From an uncultured Flavobacteriales bacterium (GTDB lineage Bacteria > Bacteroidota > Bacteroidia > Flavobacteriales_D > Parvicellaceae): a stretch of 64,000 nt of DNA. The stretch covers positions 1-64,000 of the forward strand of contig CALJHN010000001.1 in assembly GCA_938075455.1 (NCBI GenBank). The letters run 5' to 3'. The position numbers were made by a program, and so were the translations under genes. A model generated the notes under the pieces. It was not told the origin of the DNA. It saw only the letters and a list, made by a program, of their open reading frames with translations, and made no database searches. Positions 1 through 9,033 of this stretch are shown here, piece after piece. Numbering within the stretch: the stretch's first letter is position 1; the number at the start of each line of letters is the position of its first letter.

Positions 1-139
1 GAACTGTTATAGTTCCTACATTTGGTTCAATTGTACAAAAAGGAAAATTAGCAGATTGCGCTTTGGCATTGGAAAGACAATTAAAAAGAGTAGACTTACC
101 AACATTTGGCAATCCAACAATTCCACATTTTAGAGCCAT
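1..139 (-). CDS. ychF: YchF/Ola1-type GTP-binding ATPase, N-terminal part (partial)
   Basis: The minus strand from an ATG at 139 encodes 46 residues that run off the left edge. They begin [20 protein letters not shown], a P-loop (GLPNVGKST) with the spacing seen at the very start of the universally conserved YchF (Ola1) family of Obg-related ATPases, which associate with ribosomes. The following stretch ([12 protein letters not shown]) matches the switch I region of that family, and this combination makes the call firm even though about 85% of the protein lies outside the window. The gene is transcribed away from the window; no promoter was identified in the 26 bases separating it from the end of the next minus-strand gene. 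Confidence 0.93.
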   Translation of the reverse strand, partial: MALKCGIVGLPNVGKSTLFNCLSNAKAQSANFPFCTIEPNVGTITV

Positions 140-165
140 TAGTTTATAATTTAAAAGTAAATATT

Positions 166-2667
166 TTAGTTATTTATAATCTGTAAAATGCCTTGATTTT
201 TTTCTTTTCCCTCATCAAAACTTAAGAAAAAATAATAAGTTCCCGATCCCAACGGATTGCCTTTAGAGTTGGTTCCATTCCATTGGTTTTTGTAAGCAGA
301 ATCTTCAAAAACAACTTTTCCCCACCTGTTTAAAATTGTCAAATTCACATCGTCATAAATAGATGCAAAATGGGTATAAAAGTAATCGTTAACATTGTCT
401 CCATTTGGTGTAATAACATTTGGAATATTACACTTTTCAATTACTAAATCTTCAGATGTAGTTTCTTCACCACACTCATTAAGAACTGTTAATTGGATTT
501 CGTGATTTCCAATAGTATAGTTATTACTATTTAGAATTAAGGAATCTCCAAGAGAAATTATCTCCCCATCTATGTCTGTCCACTCATAAGTAAAATCAGT
601 ATTGGTATTGTTGATTATAGATAGAATACTTTGTCCAACGCAAAAGGTATCTAAATAAAACGGAAATGGTTCTGGTTCTTCTTTGAATTCAACTACATGA
701 ATTAGAGTATCGTTACAATGGATATCATGTAAGCCTATAAAATATGCACCAGGCTCTGATGCAGTTATTGTTGGATTAGCAACGGTATTGTTTGGATCAA
801 AAGATAAAGTCCCAAAATCACTGTAATAAAGCCATAAACCACCTGTAGGAGTTAAATAATTTGAAGTATAATCAAAATAATCATCACAAGTTATGGTATC
901 GCCTATTATTGAGGCTCCTTGGATTGTTTGAACTGTAATAACAGTATCGTAATAACATCCGAACTCATCTTCCACAACAAAAGTGTAATTTGTTGATCCA
1001 AGACTATTTGGCTGAACAATTATATTGGTATCCTGATTAGAAATAATTGTAGTATCAGGCAACCAGTTGGTAGATGATATTGAAGGAGCATAAATTTCAG
1101 TATTTGGATGAAGAGTACTATTAAAAAATATTCCCCATTCACAAATATAACCATCATCAATTCCCAAATTATCTCTTACAGTTAGTGTCCAAGTACCGTT
1201 AATTGGACAACCTTGAAGTGAAGGAATAAAACTTTGTTCAGGTTGATATAGGCCTGGAGTAACCATTTGACCAGCACTTGGGCCAGTAGCAGTAGTTGAA
1301 ATAAAACCATTAACCCATGCTGGCATTGCATTAACAGAATTTGAAAAGCAGTATTCTTCACAATAACCTATATTTCCAGTATTATTATCGTATGCACCAC
1401 CTAAAAAAGTATTTCCACCTCCAAAACCTCCTGGAAATAATCCCGATCCAGAATAACTATTAAATACATTTACACTCAGACCACTTGGACATGTAAGCAT
1501 CATTTCTAAATCACCAAGATAAGAATGCTCCATTTTAATACACATTTTTTCAATATCAGAAGCGTTTTGAATTGTGACACCAGGTGTAAATCCAGAAATA
1601 TTTATATCTGTAGTATAGTTTATGCCAGAACCATCTGGAAGGTAAGTTTGAGTCCCAAAAACACCTCCGATTGGAAAATTAGTTGATACAGGATCCACAC
1701 CTACCGTATCAAATCCAGTAATACCACCAAATAGTTCAGTAACTCTTCCTAAACAAATTGGAGATTGAGCTGGTCCACAAGTAGAAAAATTTGGTCTAGT
1801 AGATACTCTAATTTTACAAAAACTATATCGAAATTGCCCAAAAGAATCTTCAATTTTTAAAGTGACAAAATATCCATTTCTTGCAGGTGGAGTAAACAAA
1901 AAAGAGTTGGTAGTATAAGACGATCCATCACTTATCTCCCAGGTGACATTATAGTTGTTTGATTGCATATAACCTCCTCCACTAAGAGCTGAAGAGTCAC
2001 CACCTGGTTCATATGGAAAATATGGATCTGCTACGAACTCAATAATATCTCCAAAACAAATATCTACGTATCCTGTGTCTATTGGAAATAAGTCGTTTAA
2101 ATTATCTCCTGATCCATTTGCATTTCCACTAATAAATGCATTAATATGATTAGAAAATGGTTGAATAAGATTAGCGCAAGATAAGTTTGCATCCCAACCC
2201 ATTCCTTGAAAAGAAGCATCACTTACAAACTTAAATGTTAAGCATCCAGATGTATTGCTCCAAGAAGCTGGGATATTGACTCCATTTGGGTAAGTACTAT
2301 CATTTATTGCGGCAAGTAATGGGGCATTAATTGATGTTCCATCATAAACATAAAGAGTATCAGTTGGGTGTATATTTAAAACATATCCGTTTGCAGGGTC
2401 ATCTAAAATTGCTAAAACCATTTTAGAACCAGTAGAATCTGGACATAAGGTAATTACTTCATATTCATTTGGACCATAAGGTAATGCAGCTCCACCTGCA
2501 TCTCTAAAATTAATAAAAGAACCATTGTTAAAATCTATTGAACAATTACAAGTTCCATTAGAACTTGTAGAAGTCCAGTCATCATCAGAAATTAGGACTT
2601 CTGGTTGAGCATAAACTTCATAGATAAAGAATATTTTAAATATTAATATGTAAATAATCTTATTCAA
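166..2667 (-). CDS. Secreted T9SS type B protein with CUB-like and P-domain-like modules
   Basis: This 833-residue protein has an N-terminal signal peptide (hydrophobic to about residue 20, ending VYAQ). A CUB-like region follows (about 25-165, with a CPDSTG segment and a VYDGTS motif). A middle region (about 350-520) looks like the proprotein convertase P domain ([15 protein letters not shown] ... [10 protein letters not shown]). The last ~85 residues are the gliding-motility-associated C-terminal domain ([15 protein letters not shown], then NRWGKVVF and WNGTNSKG), the type B signal for export by the type IX system and surface attachment. No catalytic domain is seen, so an adhesin or surface scaffold is likely. 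Translation starts at TTG (2665-2667), overlapping the end of the upstream gene by 8 bases, so the two are probably co-transcribed and translationally coupled. Confidence 0.88.
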   Translation of the reverse strand: MNKIIYILIFKIFFIYEVYAQPEVLISDDDWTSTSSNGTCNCSIDFNNGSFINFRDAGGAALPYGPNEYEVITLCPDSTGSKMVLAILDDPANGYVLNIHPTDTLYVYDGTSINAPLLAAINDSTYPNGVNIPASWSNTSGCLTFKFVSDASFQGMGWDANLSCANLIQPFSNHINAFISGNANGSGDNLNDLFPIDTGYVDICFGDIIEFVADPYFPYEPGGDSSALSGGGYMQSNNYNVTWEISDGSSYTTNSFLFTPPARNGYFVTLKIEDSFGQFRYSFCKIRVSTRPNFSTCGPAQSPICLGRVTELFGGITGFDTVGVDPVSTNFPIGGVFGTQTYLPDGSGINYTTDINISGFTPGVTIQNASDIEKMCIKMEHSYLGDLEMMLTCPSGLSVNVFNSYSGSGLFPGGFGGGNTFLGGAYDNNTGNIGYCEEYCFSNSVNAMPAWVNGFISTTATGPSAGQMVTPGLYQPEQSFIPSLQGCPINGTWTLTVRDNLGIDDGYICEWGIFFNSTLHPNTEIYAPSISSTNWLPDTTIISNQDTNIIVQPNSLGSTNYTFVVEDEFGCYYDTVITVQTIQGASIIGDTITCDDYFDYTSNYLTPTGGLWLYYSDFGTLSFDPNNTVANPTITASEPGAYFIGLHDIHCNDTLIHVVEFKEEPEPFPFYLDTFCVGQSILSIINNTNTDFTYEWTDIDGEIISLGDSLILNSNNYTIGNHEIQLTVLNECGEETTSEDLVIEKCNIPNVITPNGDNVNDYFYTHFASIYDDVNLTILNRWGKVVFEDSAYKNQWNGTNSKGNPLGSGTYYFFLSFDEGKEKNQGILQIINN

Positions 2668-3022
2668 CAGATCTCATTTCATTTTTAATGTGGTCTATTG
2701 ACTTTAAAACTAGTAGTATATTCCAATTAGAAACTAGATAATACTGGTAGTCATTCATTAAAAAATTTACATTGATTTTGGTAATGTCTAATTTGGATGT
2801 ATCACTTATTAAAATAGTGCCAGCTAATCTGTTAGAAAATGGTTTTTCTTCAGGAATATTTAAAAAGTAAAAACCACTCTTATTTAAAAAGCTAACATTT
2901 TTTTCCTTACTAAGAAAATCTACCAATTCATTATTCTCGACAATTTTAGATGGATTTATTTTTTGTGAGAAAAGAGTGTTAAAAGAAAAAAAAACAATAA
3001 TAATAAATAAATATCTTTCCAT
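2660..3022 (-). CDS. Small exported protein of unknown function
   Basis: A 120-residue protein with a clear signal peptide (MERYLFIIIVFFSFNTLFSQ) and a mature part of about 100 residues with no family I recognise. The mature region is mixed alpha/beta in character, without cysteines or an obvious catalytic motif. It starts at ATG 3020-3022 and its stop overlaps the TTG start of the large T9SS type B protein downstream. That arrangement suggests the two envelope proteins are made together, and a role as a periplasmic or outer-membrane accessory of the large protein is possible but only an inference from position. Confidence 0.7.
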   Translation of the reverse strand: MERYLFIIIVFFSFNTLFSQKINPSKIVENNELVDFLSKEKNVSFLNKSGFYFLNIPEEKPFSNRLAGTILISDTSKLDITKINVNFLMNDYQYYLVSNWNILLVLKSIDHIKNEMRSVE

Positions 3023-3179
3023 AAAACTCGAAAATACAATTTTATAGGAATCTACAACAATAATGATAGTAGTTATTATTTAAAATATCAGCTAAATAAT
3101 TTTAAAGTAAATTATATTTAATAGTTAAAAATAGTTACTGAAAGTTGTTAACAGTTATCTTACAGAATAACTATATGCT

Positions 3180-3187
3180 TATTTTTG
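3180..3187 (+). promoter_or_regulatory. Possible Bacteroidota -7 element before transketolase
   Basis: TATTTTTG fits the Bacteroidota -7 consensus TAnnTTTG and lies 17 bases before the transketolase start at 3205. There is no well-spaced TTTG -33 element; a TTG at 3145-3147 is too far upstream. The rest of the 182-base divergent gap is AT-rich without other structure that I can name. Confidence 0.35.
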
Positions 3188-3204
3188 GATATTAAATTTT
3201 TAAA

Positions 3205-4053
3205 ATGAAAGAATATAATTTAGAATCCTTGAAAAAATTTACTAACCAAGTAAGAAGGGATATTGTAAGAATGGTTCATGCTCAAAATTCTGGTCATCCC
3301 GGAGGTTCTCTTGGATGTGTAGAATATTTTACTGCAATATATAAGGTTATTATGAACCACAATACTAATTTCTCTATGGATGGTAAAAATGAGGATTTAT
3401 TTTTTCTTTCTAATGGACACATATCTCCTGTATTTTACTCTGTTTTGGCTAGAACTGGTTATTTTCCTGTAAAAGAACTCAATACTTTTAGAAAAATAGA
3501 TTCTAGACTTCAAGGACATCCAACAACTCATGAAGGGTTACCTGGAATTAGGGTTGCAAGTGGGTCTCTTGGACAAGGTTTGAGTGTAGCAATTGGTGCT
3601 GCAACTACAAAGAAATTAAATAATGACAGTAGTTTGATTTATACACTTCATGGAGATGGCGAACTTCAAGAAGGGCAAATTTGGGAGGCTGCTATGTATG
3701 CTTCGGCAAAAAAAGTAGATAACCTAATTTCTACCATTGATTTTAATGGAAGACAAATAGATGGAGATGTTAATGATGTACTTTCTCTAGGGAGTTTAGA
3801 AGAAAAATGGAATGCTTTTGGGTGGAAGACTTTAAACTGTAACGGCAATAACCTTATAGAGATGATAAAAACTTTAGAAACAGCAAAAGGTTTAACAGGA
3901 AAAAATCAACCTATAATGATTATAATGAAAACAGAAATGGGTTATGGTATTGATTATATGATGGGATCTCATAAATGGCATGGAGTCGCTCCAAATGATG
4001 AACAATTAGAAATAGCTCTAAATCAACAAGTTGAGTCCCTAGGTGACTATTGA
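3205..4053 (+). CDS. Transketolase, N-terminal (TPP-binding) subunit
   Basis: This 282-residue protein is the N-terminal half of a split transketolase, the thiamine-diphosphate enzyme that moves two-carbon units between sugar phosphates in the non-oxidative pentose phosphate pathway. The TPP-binding motif is present (HGDGELQEGQIWEA, ending in the DFNG segment), as are the family signatures NSGHPGGSLG near residue 29 and GHPTTHEG near residue 105. Split transketolases of this size are usual in Bacteroidota. The C-terminal partner is encoded at 5463-6413, but unlike the usual adjacent arrangement a VWA protein gene separates the two. The holoenzyme would be a cytoplasmic assembly of both halves. 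Confidence 0.95.
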   Translation: MKEYNLESLKKFTNQVRRDIVRMVHAQNSGHPGGSLGCVEYFTAIYKVIMNHNTNFSMDGKNEDLFFLSNGHISPVFYSVLARTGYFPVKELNTFRKIDSRLQGHPTTHEGLPGIRVASGSLGQGLSVAIGAATTKKLNNDSSLIYTLHGDGELQEGQIWEAAMYASAKKVDNLISTIDFNGRQIDGDVNDVLSLGSLEEKWNAFGWKTLNCNGNNLIEMIKTLETAKGLTGKNQPIMIIMKTEMGYGIDYMMGSHKWHGVAPNDEQLEIALNQQVESLGDY

Positions 4054-4078
4054 AACTTTAAAATTTCAACTATAATTT

Positions 4079-5461
4079 ATGCATCTTTATTTTAAAATAT
4101 CTTTATTATTAATATTAAGTTTTTTTAGTAGTATTAATGGTATAAGTCAAAATGAAGATGGTAAAATTAGAATTCTATTCATATTTGATGGATCTAATAG
4201 TATGAATTCTCAATGGGGAAATAGTAGTAAAATAACTATTGCCAAGCGACTGATGATAAAAACTATAGACAGTTTAAAAATGCTTGAAAACGTGGAAATA
4301 GCATTAAGAATGTATGGACATCAAACTAAAATTAGTCCTGGGAAGCAAGACTGTTCTGATACTAAATTAGAGGTTCCATTTGCCAATGCCAAAGAGAATT
4401 ATATTAAAATAATAAATAAAATTAGAGCTTTAAAACCCAAAGGCACAACCCCCATAGCGAGATCTTTGGAATACTCTGCGGAGGATTTTCCAGATTGCGA
4501 AAATTGCAAAAATATTATTATTTTATTAACTGATGGTATTGAGGCTTGTGATGAAGATCCATGTGCTGTTGCAATTGCCCTGAAAGAAAAAAACATTAAA
4601 CTTAAACCTTTTATAATAGGACTTGGACTAGACACTTCTTACATAAGTAAGTTTCAATGCATTGGAGAGTTTCTGAGTGCTGAAAACCAGGACTCTTTTA
4701 AGAGCGTTTTAAAATTTGTAATAAATCAAGCTTTAAATAATACAACAGTTCAAGTAAATTTAAATAACCTGAAAAATCTTCCGAAAGAAACTAATGTTAC
4801 TATGAGTTTTTACAATGATAAAAATGATAAATTATTATACACCTATATGCATACTTTAAATAGGTTTCAAAAACCTGATACTATTGCCTTAGATCCACTT
4901 TACACATATAAACTTGTAGTACATACTGTTCCAGAAGTTCTAATAAAAGGAATTAAATTAATTCCTGGGAAACATAATATTATAAATGCAGATTCCCCTA
5001 TGGGAGAGCTTAAATTAAAGATACAAGGTTCATTAAATCAATATATTACTTTTAATTGCTTGGTAAAAACTAACAAGGAATCATCTTTAATAAACGTTCA
5101 TAAAATGAATACAACTAAAAAATATTTAGTAGGAAATTATGATTTAGAAATACTAACTCTTCCAAGAATAAAATTTGATAGTGTTAAAATTAATCAAAGT
5201 CAAGTAACAGAAATAATAATTCCTAGTTCTGGAAATGTTGAAGTAAATAAATCTTATGGACCTGCTGCACTTTTTTTAAAAAAAGATGGTCAAAATATTT
5301 GGTTATATGATTTTGATGATAATATGACTATTGAAAAATTGAATATTCAACCTGGAAATTACTTTATTAGTTTTCGAAATATAAAATCTGAAAGCACTGC
5401 TAACACAATAATTAAAGAATTTAGAATAGATTCAAGAAAAAACATTAAAATAAACTTGTAA
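4079..5461 (+). CDS. Exported von Willebrand factor A domain protein
   Basis: The 460-residue protein begins with a signal peptide (to about residue 23, ending GISQ), followed by a VWA domain at about 29-215. Its MIDAS metal site is complete: DGSNS at 37-41, a GTTP segment near residue 121 and TDG near 152. A cysteine pair (CENC) and further cysteines in the VWA domain could form disulfides outside the cytoplasm. The C-terminal half (about 220-460) looks like beta-sandwich repeats without a known name. The gene lies between the two transketolase halves, 25 bases after the first and 1 base before the second, so it must share their transcript. There is no functional link from sequence between an envelope VWA protein and sugar metabolism. 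Confidence 0.82.
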   Translation: MHLYFKISLLLILSFFSSINGISQNEDGKIRILFIFDGSNSMNSQWGNSSKITIAKRLMIKTIDSLKMLENVEIALRMYGHQTKISPGKQDCSDTKLEVPFANAKENYIKIINKIRALKPKGTTPIARSLEYSAEDFPDCENCKNIIILLTDGIEACDEDPCAVAIALKEKNIKLKPFIIGLGLDTSYISKFQCIGEFLSAENQDSFKSVLKFVINQALNNTTVQVNLNNLKNLPKETNVTMSFYNDKNDKLLYTYMHTLNRFQKPDTIALDPLYTYKLVVHTVPEVLIKGIKLIPGKHNIINADSPMGELKLKIQGSLNQYITFNCLVKTNKESSLINVHKMNTTKKYLVGNYDLEILTLPRIKFDSVKINQSQVTEIIIPSSGNVEVNKSYGPAALFLKKDGQNIWLYDFDDNMTIEKLNIQPGNYFISFRNIKSESTANTIIKEFRIDSRKNIKINL

Positions 5462-5462
5462 A

Positions 5463-6413
5463 ATGAATTTTGAAATTTTAGGACATAAAGACACAAGATC
5501 AGGATTTGGTGATGGTCTCACTCAACTTGGAAAAACTAATCCAAATGTAGTAGCTCTTTGTGCAGATCTCACCGGATCATTAAAAATGAATGACTTTAAA
5601 GATCAATTTCCAGAAAGATTTTTTCAAGTAGGAATAGCTGAAGCTAATATGATGGGAATTGCTGCAGGAATGACCATAGGTGGTAAAATTCCATTTACCG
5701 GTACATTTGCAAATTTTTCTACTAGTAGAGTTTATGACCAAGTTCGACAATCAATAGCATACTCTGGAAAAAATGTAAAACTATGCGCCTCTCATGCTGG
5801 ATTAACCTTGGGGGAAGATGGAGCAACTCACCAAGTATTAGAAGATATTGGAATGATGAAAATGTTACCTGGAATGACAGTTATAAACCCTTGTGACTAT
5901 AACCAAACTAAAGCAGCAACTATTGCTATTGCAGATTATAATGGTCCTGTATATTTAAGATTTGGACGACCAAAAGTTCCTATTTTTATTCCTGAAAACA
6001 CTTCATTTGAAATTGGCAAAGCTTTACTACTTCAAGAAGGAACAGATGTTTCTATTTTTGCAACTGGTCACTTAGTATGGGAAGCTGTAGAAGCTGCACA
6101 AGCATTAGCAAAAGAGGGATTATCTGTTGAATTAATTAATATTCATACCATTAAACCTTTGGATAAAGAAAGCATCTTAAGGTCAGTAGCTAAAACAAAG
6201 TGTGTTGTAACTGCCGAGGAACATCAAATTGCTGGAGGAATGGGCGAATCCATAGCTCAATTACTTGCTATTAATCATCCAGTTCCTATGGAATTTGTAG
6301 CAGTTAATGATAAATTTGGAGAAAGTGGAAAACCAGCTGATTTGATGAAAAAATATGGTTTACATTCTTCAGATATAATTAAAGCAACCCATCGTGTTTT
6401 AAAGCGAAAATAA
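5463..6413 (+). CDS. Transketolase, C-terminal (pyrimidine-binding) subunit
   Basis: A 316-residue protein corresponding to the pyrimidine-binding and C-terminal domains of transketolase. The pyrimidine-domain signature is seen (FQVGIAEANMMGIAAGMTIGG, with the conserved Glu that activates TPP) and the C-terminal domain begins around residue 185 (GTDVSIFATGHLVWEAVEAA). It would pair with the N-terminal subunit encoded at 3205-4053. Similar architecture occurs in 1-deoxyxylulose-5-phosphate synthase and E1 beta subunits, but the matching N-terminal half upstream makes transketolase the better reading. The ATG at 5463 follows the VWA stop by one base and the sigma factor gene begins 10 bases downstream, so one transcript may cover 3205-9033. 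Confidence 0.94.
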   Translation: MNFEILGHKDTRSGFGDGLTQLGKTNPNVVALCADLTGSLKMNDFKDQFPERFFQVGIAEANMMGIAAGMTIGGKIPFTGTFANFSTSRVYDQVRQSIAYSGKNVKLCASHAGLTLGEDGATHQVLEDIGMMKMLPGMTVINPCDYNQTKAATIAIADYNGPVYLRFGRPKVPIFIPENTSFEIGKALLLQEGTDVSIFATGHLVWEAVEAAQALAKEGLSVELINIHTIKPLDKESILRSVAKTKCVVTAEEHQIAGGMGESIAQLLAINHPVPMEFVAVNDKFGESGKPADLMKKYGLHSSDIIKATHRVLKRK

Positions 6414-6423
6414 TCGCCTTTAA

Positions 6424-6972
6424 ATGCATGATAAAGAAGTAGAAGAAGAAATATTATCTCTATTTAATGATGAGAAAACCAAAAAAGAAGGATTTACACT
6501 TTTGGTAAATCATTTTAAGAAATCTATTTATTTTCAAATTCGAAGAATAGTTATTTCCCACGAAAATACAGATGATGTACTTCAGGAGGTTTTCATTAAA
6601 TGTTGGAATAAACTAAATACTTTCAATGGGAAATCTAAATTATCAACATGGATATACAGAGTAACATATAACGAAGCTATTCAATGGATTAGGAAAAATA
6701 AGAAAGAACATCATTTAAGTATTACTGAAATCCAAACAAATAACCTGCCTACCAGCAATATTTTTCATAAAGATGCCAATGAAATAAGCATATTGTTAGA
6801 GAAAGCTATTTTACAATTACCAGAAAAACAAAAAATTGTCTTTCAGTTAAAATATTTTGAAGATTTAAGCTATAAAGAAGTTCAAACAATAACAGGAGGA
6901 AGTATAGGAGGTTTAAAAGCTAACTACCATCACGCAGTTAACAAAATAGAAAAATTATTATCTATAGATTAA
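6424..6972 (+). CDS. ECF-type RNA polymerase sigma factor
   Basis: At 182 residues this is an extracytoplasmic-function sigma-70 protein. Region 2 is at about 22-95 (DDVLQEVFIKCWNK, then LSTWIYRVTYNEAI, the -10 binding part) and region 4 at about 125-182 (LPEKQKIVFQLKYFEDLSYKEV, a helix-turn-helix for the -35 type element). It is followed by a tiny unknown gene, an anti-sigma-like membrane protein and a Spy-like exported protein, the standard Bacteroidota cassette in which the membrane protein holds the sigma factor and the exported protein senses envelope stress. The 10-base gap after the transketolase gene suggests at least partial co-transcription. Confidence 0.92.
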   Translation: MHDKEVEEEILSLFNDEKTKKEGFTLLVNHFKKSIYFQIRRIVISHENTDDVLQEVFIKCWNKLNTFNGKSKLSTWIYRVTYNEAIQWIRKNKKEHHLSITEIQTNNLPTSNIFHKDANEISILLEKAILQLPEKQKIVFQLKYFEDLSYKEVQTITGGSIGGLKANYHHAVNKIEKLLSID

Positions 6973-7005
6973 ACCTTTTTAAAAATTAATTATCAAAACA
7001 GTATA

Positions 7006-7218
7006 ATGATAGAAATGAATTATAAAACAATATCAAAGAATATTGAAGTAATAAAACTTCTTAAAAAAAGAAAAGAAATTGAAGACAAGATTTATAAATT
7101 AGATGCAAATGCTTTAATTAACTACGAGCTTAAGTTATTGAGCAGTCCATCTATTAATGATTCCTTCTCTGAAACTTTTGAAGTAAGTAAAGTAATTAAT
7201 GAATTAAGTAATAGCTGA
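7006..7218 (+). CDS. Small helical protein in the ECF sigma cassette
   Basis: A 70-residue, lysine- and glutamate-rich protein, mostly predicted helix by eye, without a signal peptide or membrane segment. It starts at ATG 7006 or, equally plausibly, ATG 7015 (MNYKTISKN). It sits 33 bases after the sigma factor and 18 bases before the anti-sigma-like gene, so it belongs to the same transcript. I do not recognise a family; short unnamed proteins in this position are seen in Bacteroidota ECF cassettes, and a role as a sigma-factor modulator is conceivable but unsupported by any motif. Confidence 0.6.
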   Translation: MIEMNYKTISKNIEVIKLLKKRKEIEDKIYKLDANALINYELKLLSSPSINDSFSETFEVSKVINELSNS

Positions 7219-7236
7219 TAAAAATTATTAATAACT

Positions 7237-7470
7237 ATGTTTAATGGCTTGGAAATATTAAAAAAAAATAAAAAGAAGTATTTAAAATCTATTTATAGTA
7301 TACCAGAAAACTATTTTAGTGAATTAAATACTAAGCTTGAAAATCGTATAAATAGCCTAGAATCAAAAAAATCAAAAATTGTTTTATTAAATCAATTATT
7401 TAAAGCAGCTGCAATGTTTTTACTATTAATAGGACTTTATTTCATATTTAATTATTCCTCCAAAAATTAA
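7237..7470 (+). CDS. Anti-sigma-factor-like membrane protein, ended early by an in-frame TAA
   Basis: The 77 residues resemble the N-terminal part of the small membrane proteins that follow ECF sigma genes in Bacteroidota: a charged cytoplasmic segment with the typical IPENYFSELNTKLENRI motif (about 22-38), then one membrane helix (about 53-72, AAAMFLLLIGLYFIF). Reading stops at TAA 7468-7470, but the same frame stays open for another 50 codons to TAA 7621-7623 and encodes a plausible acidic periplasmic tail. The complete gene would therefore be 7237-7623. Possibilities are a nonsense mutation, a sequencing error or true truncation. The cytoplasmic, sigma-binding part and the membrane anchor remain intact in the short form. 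Confidence 0.75.
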   Translation: MFNGLEILKKNKKKYLKSIYSIPENYFSELNTKLENRINSLESKKSKIVLLNQLFKAAAMFLLLIGLYFIFNYSSKN

Positions 7471-7623
7471 AATATTAACTATGCTCAATTAAATGAATCT
7501 ATTGATGAATATTTAGTTGTAGAAAACGAAATATTTTACACTTTCACTAATGATGAAGATTTTAATCATTTAAATATTAATGAAAATATAGATGATTATT
7601 TGGAAATAGAAATTGATTTATAA
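7471..7623 (+). other. In-frame continuation of the anti-sigma-like gene after the TAA
   Basis: Fifty sense codons in the same frame as 7237-7470 run from just after TAA 7468-7470 to TAA 7621-7623 and end 18 bases before the next gene. The deduced peptide is strongly acidic with repeated I-D-x-Y-L motifs (SIDEYLVVENE near its start, NIDDYLEIEIDL at its end), a composition I associate with the C-terminal tails of this membrane protein family. No good start codon opens the segment, so it is unlikely to be an independent gene. It looks like the severed end of the upstream reading frame. Confidence 0.6.
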
Positions 7624-7641
7624 ACCTTAAAAAAAACAAGC

Positions 7642-8121
7642 ATGAAAAAATTTAATGAAATTAAAAAACTGAGTATTTTTCTTATTATATGCCTAACCTC
7701 CACTTTTATTTTTGCTCAAAATAATATAACCAAAAAAAAGGTAAATATAGAGGCTCTTAAAATTGCATTTTATACTGCAAAAATGAATTTAAATACAGAG
7801 GAGTCTAAAGTGTTTTGGCCAGTAGTAAATGAGATGGAAAATGAGTTAAAAGAGCTTAAAGATAAAAATGCTCATGGCAAAATGATGTTGAAGGATAAAA
7901 AAATAGAAGACTTTTCCGATGAAGAATTAGAGGAAATGATGGACGCTAGAATACAAATGGGTAAAGAAAAAGTAGATATTCTAGTTAAATACCATGAAAA
8001 ATTTAAAGAAGTACTTTCCATTCAAAAAGTAGCATTGTATTACCAAGCTAGTAAAGAATTTAAAAAAATACAATCAGAAAGAAAAAAGCAACACAATAAC
8101 CCTGGGGAAAGAAAAAGATAA
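7642..8121 (+). CDS. Spy/CpxP-like exported stress-sensor protein
   Basis: This 159-residue protein has a signal peptide (about 1-25, ending IFAQ) and a fully helical, highly charged mature region rich in Lys, Glu and Met (KMMLKDKKIEDFSDEELEEMMDARIQMGKEK). That pattern matches the Spy/CpxP-type periplasmic proteins that Bacteroidota encode after ECF sigma factors, often called sensors of ECF-type sigma factors. The exact LTxxQ motifs of Enterobacterial Spy are not seen. As the last gene of the cassette it probably binds misfolded protein or metal in the periplasm and reports to the membrane anti-sigma protein. The C-terminus is basic (SERKKQHNNPGERKR). Confidence 0.78.
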   Translation: MKKFNEIKKLSIFLIICLTSTFIFAQNNITKKKVNIEALKIAFYTAKMNLNTEESKVFWPVVNEMENELKELKDKNAHGKMMLKDKKIEDFSDEELEEMMDARIQMGKEKVDILVKYHEKFKEVLSIQKVALYYQASKEFKKIQSERKKQHNNPGERKR

Positions 8122-8133
8122 TATTTTTAGGAT

Positions 8134-9033
8134 GTGAAAATTAAATATTGGATTAAAGCAGCTAGACTAAGAACACTCCCTTTAGCATTTTCTTGTATTC
8201 TATTATCTTCTTCATTGGTGATAATAAACCATATAGAACTGTCCTTTAAGGTGCTTTTTCTCACCCTTACTACTACTCTATTGCTTCAAATATTATCCAA
8301 TTTCGCCAATGATTATGGAGATGCAGTAAAAGGAGCTGACAAAAATAGAACTGGAGAACAGAGAATGGTACAATCTGGAAAAATCTCTAGATCCCAAATG
8401 AAGTTGGTAATTGTAGTTATAAGTATCATTACTTTATTAGTTGGACTTTTTCTAATTTTTAGTGTGTTTCAGAAAGAAATCTTTAAAATATTAATCTTTC
8501 TATTTCTTGGAATTGGTTCAATTATTGCTGCTATAAAATATACTGTAGGTAAATCTCCTTATGGTTATAAAGCTTATGGAGATTTATCGGTTTTTATTTT
8601 CTTTGGAATGGTGGGAGTAATTGGAAGTTATTATTTATTCACTAAAAACTTTCACTGGATAACTTTTCCTGGCGCATTATTTACCGGACTTATGAGTTGT
8701 GGAGTTCTTAATTTAAACAATATGAGAGATTATGAAAATGATAAAAAAAATAACAAAGTAACTTTAGTAGTAAAAATGGGAATAAGTAAATCTAAAAAAT
8801 ATCATTTCTTATTACTATTTATAGCAATTATTTCACTTATTACAATTGTTCTTTTCACTAATAATTATTATTACTTATTTTCTATTTTTCCTCTGTTATT
8901 TGTGGTGAGACATCTAAAATTATTGAATAAATATCAAGAGTTGAATTTATTAGACAGTCAGCTTAAAGTAATTGCTATTAGTTGTTTTGCATCTAGTTTC
9001 ATAAGTCTTATAATTGGACTTTTAATCAATTAA
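8134..9033 (+). CDS. menA: MenA-type 1,4-dihydroxy-2-naphthoate polyprenyltransferase
   Basis: A 299-residue UbiA-superfamily membrane prenyltransferase that would attach the polyprenyl tail to 1,4-dihydroxy-2-naphthoate in menaquinone synthesis. It begins with the WIKAARLRTLPLA segment typical of MenA. The first Asp-rich motif is NFANDYGDAVKGAD (about 62-75) and the second is NNMRDYENDKKN (about 187-198), with eight or nine hydrophobic helices. Translation starts at GTG 8134; an out-of-frame ATG overlaps it (ATGTG). The gene follows the Spy-like gene by 12 bases and its end overlaps the convergent mltG gene by 8 bases. Confidence 0.93.
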   Translation: MKIKYWIKAARLRTLPLAFSCILLSSSLVIINHIELSFKVLFLTLTTTLLLQILSNFANDYGDAVKGADKNRTGEQRMVQSGKISRSQMKLVIVVISIITLLVGLFLIFSVFQKEIFKILIFLFLGIGSIIAAIKYTVGKSPYGYKAYGDLSVFIFFGMVGVIGSYYLFTKNFHWITFPGALFTGLMSCGVLNLNNMRDYENDKKNNKVTLVVKMGISKSKKYHFLLLFIAIISLITIVLFTNNYYYLFSIFPLLFVVRHLKLLNKYQELNLLDSQLKVIAISCFASSFISLIIGLLIN

